Origin: a virus
Length of the DNA: 21,436 nucleotides
Direction: 5' to 3' (one strand)
IMG/VR virus record: IMGVR_UViG_3300008120_005414
Coordinates: 1 to 21,436 of that record
Shown: in pieces, positions 1-4,861 of the stretch
How the letters are laid out: the number at the start of each line of letters is the position of its first letter
Position numbering within the stretch: the first letter of the stretch is position 1
Program-made: the position numbers and the translations under genes
The notes under the pieces: generated by a model
Told to the model about the DNA's origin: nothing
Database searches by the model: none
The model's input: only the letters and a program-made list of their open reading frames with translations

Positions 1-1
1 T

Positions 2-883
2 TTACATGCTGGGTTTTATGTAATCGGCGTAGATAAGAAGACATACGCGGCTAATTTAAATTTGTTACCCGATCTACAAAAATTTGGTAAGCAGTTTAAG
101 TTTATAGAATCGGATATCAATGATCTTGATAGTCTACACGATTGTGATTACGTCATCAATACTGCTGCAGAAACACATGTAGATAATAGCATCGTAAATC
201 GCGATGTTTTTGTTCGTAGCAACATTAATGGAGTACATCATCTTCTAAAGCTAATACGAGAACACTATAAGATGCCAACTCTATTGCATTTTAGTACAGA
301 CGAGGTGTACGGTGATATAGCTGTAGGTTCTCATACTGAACAAGATCTGTTAAAACCAAGTAATCCTTATAGTGCTACTAAAGCTGCGGCTGATATGTTA
401 GTTTTGGCATGGGCAAGAACTTATGGTGTTCCTTATATAATCGTAAGACCCACTAATAATTATGGTATCGGACAATATGTAGAGAAACTTATACCTAAAA
501 TGTGCAAATATTTGTCTTTAGGTAGAAAGATTCCTTTACATCAGGGAGGAACTCCGCGAAGAACTTGGCTTCATGCTCTTGACACTGCCAATGCTATTAT
601 TACTCTTATAGAACATGGTGTTACAAATGAGATCTATAACATCTCTGGAAACTATGAAGAGCAGAATATAGAAGTAGTAAAGAAGATATTACAATGCTAT
701 TTCATACATGATAAATATAATGTCGAAGATCATCTAGACTTAACATTTGCAAGACCTGGACAAGACGTTAGATATTCGATAGATGATACTAAACTTCGTA
801 ATCTAGGTTGGAAACCTCAGGCAGATTTTGATAAGGAATTACCTGACATTGTTTCCTATTATAAAGAAAACTTTATTTGGTAA
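2..883 (+). CDS. rmlB: dTDP-glucose 4,6-dehydratase-like SDR, 5' end cut off by window
   Basis: The frame is open from the first bases and codes for 293 residues. The N-terminal GxxGxxG NAD-binding loop lies outside the window, so about 20-30 residues are missing. Seen: the STDEVYGD segment, matching the Thr-Asp-Glu catalytic motif of RmlB; the YxxxK motif in YSATKAAAD; the NNYG...EKLIPK segment; and RPGQDVRYSIDDTKL near the C-terminus, matching RPGHD..YAID of the family. Family knowledge: these extended short-chain dehydrogenases convert dTDP-glucose to dTDP-4-keto-6-deoxyglucose using bound NAD. In a phage this could feed sugar modification of host surface or phage DNA, or change host polysaccharide. 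A related epimerase or dehydratase acting on another nucleotide sugar is possible. It ends 12 bases before the pqqA start and probably shares its transcript. Confidence 0.85.
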   Translation, partial: LHAGFYVIGVDKKTYAANLNLLPDLQKFGKQFKFIESDINDLDSLHDCDYVINTAAETHVDNSIVNRDVFVRSNINGVHHLLKLIREHYKMPTLLHFSTDEVYGDIAVGSHTEQDLLKPSNPYSATKAAADMLVLAWARTYGVPYIIVRPTNNYGIGQYVEKLIPKMCKYLSLGRKIPLHQGGTPRRTWLHALDTANAIITLIEHGVTNEIYNISGNYEEQNIEVVKKILQCYFIHDKYNVEDHLDLTFARPGQDVRYSIDDTKLRNLGWKPQADFDKELPDIVSYYKENFIW

Positions 884-895
884 AGGAGAGATCTT

Positions 896-967
896 ATGTG
901 GACACAGCCAACATTTGAAGATGTACGATTTGGTTTTGAAGTAACCATGTACATTAATAATCGATAA
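896..967 (+). CDS. pqqA: PqqA, 23-residue precursor peptide of the cofactor PQQ
   Basis: This short frame reads MWTQPTFEDV, then RFGFEVTMY, then INNR and stop. It is 23 residues, the same length as classical PqqA of Klebsiella and Pseudomonas. The glutamate and tyrosine of the E-V-T-M-Y core fall at positions 15 and 19, the two side chains that PqqE cross-links and that become pyrroloquinoline quinone. The MW start and the R-x-GFEVTMY core match the Pseudomonas-type peptide. A strong ribosome site (AAAGGAGAG, 882-890) lies just ahead. No pqqB-E genes are visible here, so the peptide would have to be processed by host PqqD/PqqE/PqqF-like proteins. PqqA is consumed one-for-one per PQQ, so extra peptide could raise cofactor supply for methanol dehydrogenase. 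The formaldehyde-fixing genes just downstream support this reading. Confidence 0.93.
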   Translation: MWTQPTFEDVRFGFEVTMYINNR

Positions 968-976
968 GTATATAAT
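948..976 (+). promoter_or_regulatory. candidate sigma70-type promoter for hxlA
   Basis: TGTACA (948-953, four of six matches to TTGACA), a 17-base spacer and TATAAT (971-976, perfect) overlap the end of pqqA. A start near 983 would put the following hairpin and T-run inside a short leader ahead of hxlA. AT-rich DNA gives chance matches, so this is tentative. Confidence 0.35.
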
Positions 977-991
977 ATATCTGAAACAACA

Positions 992-1034
992 CCCACGACG
1001 CCTCTCTATAGAAGCGCACCACGTGGGATTTTTT
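992..1034 (+). terminator. hairpin plus T-run between pqqA and hxlA
   Basis: CCCACG (992-997) pairs with CGTGGG (1022-1027), an inner CGC (999-1001) pairs with GCG (1014-1016), and ATTTTTT follows at once. This has the form of an intrinsic terminator. It would end a short pqqA transcript, with some read-through into hxlA. If the promoter at 948-976 is real, it would instead sit in the hxlA leader as an attenuator. Confidence 0.65.
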
Positions 1035-1054
1035 AACCTTGAGGAAAGTAAATT

Positions 1055-1690
1055 ATGGCGTTGATTCAAGTAGCACTCGATACTCTAGACTATGAACAAA
1101 CGATTCGTCTAGCTCAACGCATCTCACCCTATGTAGATATCATTGAACTCGGCACTCCGTGTGTTAAGTATAATGGTATTCGTATCGTCGAAACAGTTCA
1201 CATACTTATTCGAGACTGCCTAACTCTAGCAGATCTTAAGACAATGGACGCTGGGCTATATGAAGCCACACCATTCTACGAAGCTGGTGCTGATATCGTT
1301 ACCGTTCTTGGTGCTGCTGATGCTGGTACAATCAAAGGTGTAGTTGAAGCATCTAAGTCAACTAAAGCGCAAGCACAGGTTGATCTTATTAATGTAAAGA
1401 ATAAGCTAGAAACTGTTGCTCTTGCATATGAACTTGGTGCTCATATTATTGGCGTGCATACTGGACTAGATCAGCAGGCAAAAGGTCAGACGCCATTTGA
1501 AGATCTAAGGAAAGTTCAACAGATGAAAGTTGGTCTTAAGATCTCTGTTGCTGGTGGTATTAACAAGGATACCGTTCGTCAAGTTATTGATGCTGGTGCT
1601 GATATCGTTGTAGTAGGTGCAGCAATTTATGGTGCTACTGACCCCGTTCGCGCTGCTGCTGAAATTCGGGAAGCAGTTGAACGTGGCTAA
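1055..1690 (+). CDS. hxlA: 3-hexulose-6-phosphate synthase (HPS)
   Basis: The product is 211 residues, the usual HPS length. HPS condenses formaldehyde with ribulose 5-phosphate to give D-arabino-3-hexulose 6-phosphate, the first step of the ribulose monophosphate cycle. Seen: an orotidine-phosphate-decarboxylase-like barrel, with LADLKTMDAG carrying the D-x-K-x-x-D catalytic signature in its HPS form, then HTGLDQQAKG, and phosphate-binding VAGGIN and VVGAAIYGA strands near the C-terminus. DLKTMDAG and the HTGxDQQ segment favour HPS over the related decarboxylases KGPDC and UlaD. A GAGGAAA ribosome site lies at 1041-1047. The end overlaps hxlB by 8 bases, so the two are translationally coupled, as expected for a substrate-channelling pair. 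Confidence 0.92.
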   Translation: MALIQVALDTLDYEQTIRLAQRISPYVDIIELGTPCVKYNGIRIVETVHILIRDCLTLADLKTMDAGLYEATPFYEAGADIVTVLGAADAGTIKGVVEASKSTKAQAQVDLINVKNKLETVALAYELGAHIIGVHTGLDQQAKGQTPFEDLRKVQQMKVGLKISVAGGINKDTVRQVIDAGADIVVVGAAIYGATDPVRAAAEIREAVERG

Positions 1691-2249
1691 TTACTCTGAT
1701 GTTCTTGATATTCTAAGAGACGAACTGCTCTATACCGAAAAGGAAACATGTCAGCAACTTATTGATGTACTCATTCATACGATAAGTCGGAAAGAACATT
1801 ATAATGGCGGAAGAGTGTTTATTGCTGCTGCTGGTAGATCTAAGATGGTTGCCAATATGTTTGCGATGCGAATGATGCATTGTGGATTAAATGTGCAAGT
1901 AGTTGGAGAAACTACTACAACTCAGATAACGAGATTTGATTCGCTTCTTCTCGTTTCTGGTTCGGGTGAGACTAAGCAGTTGATCAATTTTGCTGAGAAG
2001 GCAAAGTCAGTTCGTTCAGAAGTATTGTTAGTAACAGCAAATCCAACTTCTACTCTTAGGAATATGGCTGATGAGGTTTTTCAGATTGGTCCATCAAATA
2101 GACTTCTATCTCCTGATAAGAATCTTCCTCTCGGTAGTAGGTTTGAACTCTCTACTATGATATTTTTTGAAACTGTTATTCTTAATTTCATGGAACAACT
2201 GAAGCTCACTGAAGACAATTTGAGAAACTGTCATACTAATTTGGAATAA
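1683..2249 (+). CDS. hxlB: 6-phospho-3-hexuloisomerase (PHI)
   Basis: PHI isomerises hexulose 6-phosphate to fructose 6-phosphate, the partner step to HPS. I chose the GTG at 1683: it overlaps the HPS stop, has GGGAAG nine bases upstream (1668-1673), and gives 188 residues starting MANYSDVL, the normal size. Starting at 1617 would bury the gene in hxlA. Seen: a SIS fold with the AAAGRSKMVANMFAMRMMHCG segment (family: GAGRSG..A.AFAMRLMHLG), VVGETTT, SGSGET for sugar-phosphate binding, and PLGSRFELSTMIF (family PLGTLFE). All key segments look intact. The stop lies directly ahead of the tmRNA, and a late-promoter-like box overlaps its last codons. Confidence 0.92.
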   Translation: MANYSDVLDILRDELLYTEKETCQQLIDVLIHTISRKEHYNGGRVFIAAAGRSKMVANMFAMRMMHCGLNVQVVGETTTTQITRFDSLLLVSGSGETKQLINFAEKAKSVRSEVLLVTANPTSTLRNMADEVFQIGPSNRLLSPDKNLPLGSRFELSTMIFFETVILNFMEQLKLTEDNLRNCHTNLE

Positions 2250-2252
2250 ATA
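2245..2252 (+). promoter_or_regulatory. candidate late promoter for the tmRNA (AATAAATA)
   Basis: AATAAATA overlaps the hxlB stop codon. It differs from the T4 late box TATAAATA in the first base only; that base is variable in marine T4-like phages. A start about 12-15 bases on would fall at the expected 5' end of the tmRNA acceptor piece. Confidence 0.4.
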
Positions 2253-2326
2253 GTATTGTTGGTATGGTCGTATGAAGTAAAGGGAAGGTATTCTGGACGC
2301 GGGTGCGAATCCCGCCACCTCCACCA

Positions 2327-2410
2327 AAAGCACACTCACCAACGCAAGGGGCGTTGGTCCCATTAAGGTTTTCTAGAGACTGGGATAGTTGCAACGAGTG
2401 TGCTTTTGAT
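2327..2410 (+). other. tmRNA intervening segment, removed on processing
   Basis: These 84 bases join the CCA end to the mature 5' end. AAAAGCACACTC (2326-2337) pairs perfectly over 12 bases with GAGTGTGCTTTT (2396-2407). Inside are hairpin ACCAACGC/GCGTTGGT (2338-2345, 2351-2358) and a weaker CCCA/TGGG pair (2359-2362, 2381-2384), giving a three-way junction stacked next to the acceptor stem. Processing at the CCA and at G2411 would free the two pieces. Confidence 0.8.
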
Positions 2411-2497
2411 GGGGGTGACTAGATTCGACAGGGTAAGATACTGATACAGACGACTCGGTAGGCGATGACCGTAAATCAAGCAAAAAATATAAATGTC

Positions 2498-2542
2498 GCA
2501 GCAAACGACGATCTATTTGAAGGTTACGCTCTAGCAGCTTAA
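2498..2542 (+). other. tmRNA tag reading frame (AANDDLFEGYALAA, stop)
   Basis: The resume codon is taken as GCA at 2498, directly after ATGTC, where E. coli and Caulobacter tmRNA have GTC-GCA. The frame reads A-A-N-D-D-L-F-E-G-Y-A-L-A-A and ends at TAA (2540-2542). The AAND start matches the alphaproteobacterial form, and the A-L-A-A end fits recognition by ClpXP. Confidence 0.9.
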
Positions 2543-2563
2543 TCTGTCATTAGCGGGGTGTTC

Positions 2564-2605
2564 GGTCCGTTGTCCTTGTTACTCAATCAACGGACCACCT
2601 AATTT
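2564..2605 (+). terminator. hairpin at the end of the tmRNA coding piece
   Basis: GGTCCGTTG (2564-2572) pairs perfectly with CAACGGACC (2588-2596) around a 15-base loop (TCCTTGTTACTCAAT). ACCTAATTTTT follows, so it may end the tmRNA precursor, although the T-run is set back a few bases. It may instead be the last helix of the mature RNA. The loop contains the stop codon of the HNH gene on the other strand. Confidence 0.55.
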
Positions 2606-3212
2606 TTGTTGACAATTTCGCGTTACAAGATCTACTACAACATTTTTGATTTGAAGGCGATTTGTGTACAAACTCTTGCTTTACAAAATTATTTTTGCAA
2701 ATTACGCAAACATATTCTCTATTGATCTTCGGTTTAGATTTGTGAATCACATTTAATGATTTTAAAAGCGTTGATTGTGTGCATTTTCTTTCTGGATTTT
2801 TAGACCAAGCCTCTTTCGCAGATTTTCCATCTTTATTTGGATTATTTGATTTGAATAATTCAGCGTGTTTCTGTCTAGCAGAAGAATACAATGAAGAATT
2901 TATTAAATAATTTCTTTGATGATTATCAGTTTGTTTTACCATCATTCTCATTAATGCATAATTCATTTGAAATTGTTTTCTTCCTTCAAACATCTTAGTA
3001 AGAAGTAAATGACAGATATAATGTTCTCTCGCGGTTAGCTTGACTATATTTTCTTGATCTTTTTCACCACCCAGTTTAAAACATTTAGGTAAAATATGGT
3101 GATTCTCACCATAACCATTTACATATTTTGAGTTTTGTATTATACTAATATACCATTTAGTATATTTGTTTGAAAGGGATAAAAATTGGATTTGTTGAAT
3201 ATAAATATTCAT
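2583..3212 (-). CDS. HNH homing endonuclease, free-standing
   Basis: This is a 209-residue protein and the only gene on the minus strand. Seen: an HNH core with GENHHILPKCFKLGG (His38, His39), ENIVKLTAREHYICHLLL (Asn55, His64, His68), and a C-terminal zinc-finger-like CVIC...CCSRSC region. HNH nucleases cut DNA with a divalent metal; free-standing ones in T4-like phages act as homing elements that spread to sister phages. The start at 3212 has AAGGAGT seven bases upstream. The gene ends inside the hairpin loop at the tmRNA end, so its transcript runs antisense into the tmRNA. It is clearly more AT-rich than its neighbours, which fits separate origin. No intron is apparent. Confidence 0.88.
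   Translation of the reverse strand: MNIYIQQIQFLSLSNKYTKWYISIIQNSKYVNGYGENHHILPKCFKLGGEKDQENIVKLTAREHYICHLLLTKMFEGRKQFQMNYALMRMMVKQTDNHQRNYLINSSLYSSARQKHAELFKSNNPNKDGKSAKEAWSKNPERKCTQSTLLKSLNVIHKSKPKINREYVCVICKNNFVKQEFVHKSPSNQKCCSRSCNAKLSTKIRWSVD
3200..3207 (+). promoter_or_regulatory. TATAAATA box pointing right
   Basis: This exact T4-type late box lies inside the first codons of the HNH gene but reads on the + strand, towards the gene at 3338. It would make a leader of about 125 bases containing the hairpins described for this region. It may be chance, since the element sits in a reading frame. Confidence 0.35.
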
Positions 3213-3270
3213 GCTGGCACTCCTTATTAGTGTTAGAGTCAGTGGAGCTGCAACTCGCGACTGACAACTA

Positions 3271-3278
3271 TATTTATA
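3271..3278 (-). promoter_or_regulatory. late promoter of the HNH gene
   Basis: TATTTATA on the + strand is TATAAATA on the minus strand, 59 bases ahead of the HNH start. The predicted RNA would begin near a hairpin made from 3238-3243 and 3260-3265 (GTCAGT/ACTGAC, + strand reading). A second small stem (CACT/AGTG) holds the AAGG of the ribosome site in its loop. T4 homing endonuclease genes show similar late control with ribosome-site hairpins. Confidence 0.6.
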
Positions 3279-3288
3279 AAAAAGTTTC

Positions 3289-3330
3289 GCCAGCTGTCCT
3301 TATTATCCAATCAGCTGGCACTCTTAAGGA
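3289..3330 (+). promoter_or_regulatory. hairpin with possible ribosome-site pseudoknot
   Basis: GCCAGCTG (3289-3296) pairs with CAGCTGGC (3312-3319) around a 15-base loop TCCTTATTATCCAAT. The first six loop bases, TCCTTA (3297-3302), are the exact complement of TAAGGA (3325-3330), the ribosome site of the next gene. That would be an H-type pseudoknot able to block translation. The loop matches 12 of 15 bases of the loop at 2573-2587. Confidence 0.5.
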
Positions 3331-3337
3331 AACTAAG

Positions 3338-3586
3338 ATGCATATAGATCCGCGATATTCGATTCAGTCAGTGCAACCTAACTATGTAACTCCTAAAGTT
3401 GCTCAGACTAAAGTTGCTGAGATGCAAGTGCAACATTTTGTGACAGTTATCAATCCAGATCTATCTGTATCAATTAAGAATATTATCGATGACTTCTATA
3501 CGTATGATCATTTGAATGGAAAAATTGTAATGAAGAAAGTTATTTGTCGAATTAACTCCACTACCTTTAATCCGGTAGATGCATAA
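3338..3586 (+). CDS. small protein of unknown function
   Basis: This codes for 82 residues starting MHIDPRYSIQ. I do not recognise a family. The start at 3338 follows AAGGA at a spacing of seven bases; an upstream in-frame start at 3170 would run across promoter and hairpin elements and is unlikely. No signal peptide or membrane segment is visible. The C-terminal half (SIKNIIDDFYTYDHLNGKIV) could form a compact helix-strand domain. Its stop overlaps the next start as TAATG, so it is translationally coupled to the deaminase. The leader suggests control at translation. Confidence 0.75.
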   Translation: MHIDPRYSIQSVQPNYVTPKVAQTKVAEMQVQHFVTVINPDLSVSIKNIIDDFYTYDHLNGKIVMKKVICRINSTTFNPVDA

Positions 3587-4011
3587 TGGAGCCTCACCTG
3601 AGAAAGCGAGATCAGAAGATACTCGCAATTCTGTCAAAAGCCGCTGAAGCCGCAGATCATGTTGGTCTAAGAGCCAAATTAGCTGCAGCAATCGTTATCA
3701 AAAATGAGATCATTTCTATCGGTTTTAATCGAAAGAAGACTCATCCTTTCCAGCGTCAGTTTCAGACCAACGATAAACAGATCTATCTGCATGCTGAAAC
3801 TGACGCTATCAATCGAGCGCTTAAGTATGTCTCTAAAGAAGAACTACGTAAAGCGACTCTCTATGTTGCTCGTGTAAAATATACAGACAATAAAAGTAAA
3901 AAGGCGATTTCGGCTGAAAGTAAACCATGTATCGGTTGTCAAAAAGCCATTAAGTTATATGGTATCTCTAACGTTGTACATACATGTGATGAAGAATATA
4001 AATATATGTAA
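3586..4011 (+). CDS. zinc-dependent cytidine/deoxycytidylate deaminase family protein
   Basis: The product is 141 residues. Seen: the zinc and catalytic motif HAETDAI (His69, Glu71) and KPCIGCQKAI (Cys115, Cys118), the H-x-E plus P-C-x2-C signature of the cytidine deaminase superfamily. Family knowledge: such phage enzymes usually deaminate dCMP to dUMP, which thymidylate synthase then methylates; thyX lies about 13.6 kb downstream. It is shorter than T4 dCMP deaminase (193 residues) and lacks its extra zinc region, so the substrate could be dCMP, cytidine or another base. It overlaps the preceding gene by one base. Its last codons carry the late box for the next gene. Confidence 0.82.
   Translation: MEPHLRKRDQKILAILSKAAEAADHVGLRAKLAAAIVIKNEIISIGFNRKKTHPFQRQFQTNDKQIYLHAETDAINRALKYVSKEELRKATLYVARVKYTDNKSKKAISAESKPCIGCQKAIKLYGISNVVHTCDEEYKYM
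3997..4004 (+). promoter_or_regulatory. late promoter TATAAATA
   Basis: An exact T4 late box lies 29 bases ahead of the ATG at 4033, overlapping the end of the deaminase gene. The spacing and position fit a promoter for the 4033-6531 genes. Confidence 0.6.
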
Positions 4012-4032
4012 GCTTACACAGGTTATATTTAA

Positions 4033-4854
4033 ATGGCTTCACAACAAGGATTTGAATACGAAAAAAATGCAGTTGCATATTTAAAAAACTATGGATTGTC
4101 TGATGGAATCCCTGCTGGCCCTAGCCATACACGCCCAGATTTAATGTTAACAGTTCATGGAAAAAAATCTGGTTGCGAATTAAAAATTAGCCCTACTGCA
4201 GGTGGAAGTCTAGTTTTAAAATATTATAGCAAAAAAACTCCGCATTGGCAGTTCGGAGAAGTTGATCATGACGAAACCGAAAAAATTTTTCTGAGTGAAC
4301 TAGCCACAAGATCTGGTGTACTGCAAACTGTAAATAGTACATGGAATATTCCTCCTTTCTTAATAGAAGACAGAGATGCAAATCACGAGCAAATAATGTT
4401 ACAAATTCCATTACGTCAAAGATATGAAGCAGATTTAAAAGCTTGCACAGACGTAAAGCTTCCTTTAGAATCAAGCGCAATGTCGAACTATTATAATATT
4501 AAAAACACATACTATATAAACGTTGGAACACACGGTTTTTTCTTATTGGGAAACAAAGATCCGTTAGGATTAAATGATAGTTTAAGAAAAAAAAATAAAT
4601 CAATAGTGCCCATATTTGAAAGTACAGCTAAGATTACTGCTAGAGTAAGATGTCAATCAAAAGGTGTAACAAAAGCTGATGCTGCAGAAAAGTCAAAAAG
4701 ACAAATAGGAACACAAGGTTATCAATTTACTTTCACTTTAGAATTTTCTCTTGCAACAAATGCATCTCCTTATAATATCGCACCATTAGCAAGTAATGGG
4801 AAATCAGTAACTATTCTTGCTAATAAAGAAGCTTTATTAGATTGTTTAAGGTAA
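4033..4854 (+). CDS. unknown protein with possible PD-(D/E)XK nuclease core
   Basis: The product is 273 residues. Near the N-terminus, RPDLMLTVHG followed by GCELKIS gives the P-D...E-x-K spacing of PD-(D/E)XK nucleases (about residues 34-53), preceded by a helix (GFEYEKNAVAYLKN) as in that fold. Such a protein would cut or bind DNA with a metal ion. The rest, including a Phe-rich TYYINVGTHGFFLLG stretch, matches nothing I know. Codon use is more A-rich, with frequent AAA and TTA, than the flanking genes. A virion or DNA-processing role is possible. The call rests on a short motif only. Confidence 0.55.
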   Translation: MASQQGFEYEKNAVAYLKNYGLSDGIPAGPSHTRPDLMLTVHGKKSGCELKISPTAGGSLVLKYYSKKTPHWQFGEVDHDETEKIFLSELATRSGVLQTVNSTWNIPPFLIEDRDANHEQIMLQIPLRQRYEADLKACTDVKLPLESSAMSNYYNIKNTYYINVGTHGFFLLGNKDPLGLNDSLRKKNKSIVPIFESTAKITARVRCQSKGVTKADAAEKSKRQIGTQGYQFTFTLEFSLATNASPYNIAPLASNGKSVTILANKEALLDCLR

Positions 4855-4861
4855 ATAATAT

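Larger units (their letters stand above)
2260..2600 (+). ncRNA. ssrA: circularly permuted two-piece tmRNA (ssrA)
   Basis: The tRNA 3' half comes before the 5' half. Acceptor piece: T-arm GCGGG (2299-2303), loop TGCGAAT (2304-2310) and CCCGC (2311-2315), then CACCTCC (2316-2322), A, and encoded CCA (2324-2326). Coding piece: GGGGGTG (2411-2417) pairs over all seven positions with CACCTCC (one G-U), followed by the tmRNA-typical ACTAGATTCGACAGGG. Helix P2 can form from AGATACT (2447 on) with GGTATTCT just before the T-arm. The tag frame follows at 2498-2542. The outer ends are not exact: I place the acceptor-piece start near 2260 and the coding-piece end at the hairpin near 2596. Permuted ssrA is known from alphaproteobacteria, some betaproteobacteria and cyanobacteria. 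The RNA would rescue stalled ribosomes and tag the peptides for degradation. Confidence 0.93.

Noticed and set aside
1617-1682. Longer start for hxlB inside hxlA
   Set aside because: It would add residues with no match to the family and overlap hxlA by 74 bases. GTG at 1683 has a fitting ribosome site and gives the normal length.
2245-2600. Glutamine riboswitch near the tmRNA
   Set aside because: I looked for the GGAAGUAGG-type core I remember from such riboswitches and found none. A covariance search could still find a divergent one.
2609-2640. TTGACA followed by AT-rich DNA as a + strand promoter
   Set aside because: No acceptable -10 box at the right spacing, and no + strand gene follows.
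3237-3266. tRNA-like stem GTCAGT...ACTGAC with a loop containing CTGCAA
   Set aside because: No T-arm with TTCGAAT-type loop, no acceptor stem and no CCA context. It fits better as a leader hairpin of the HNH transcript.
2583-3330. Group I intron carrying the HNH gene and splitting the tmRNA
   Set aside because: The HNH gene is antisense, no intron core elements were recognised, and the tmRNA parts seen are complete upstream of it.
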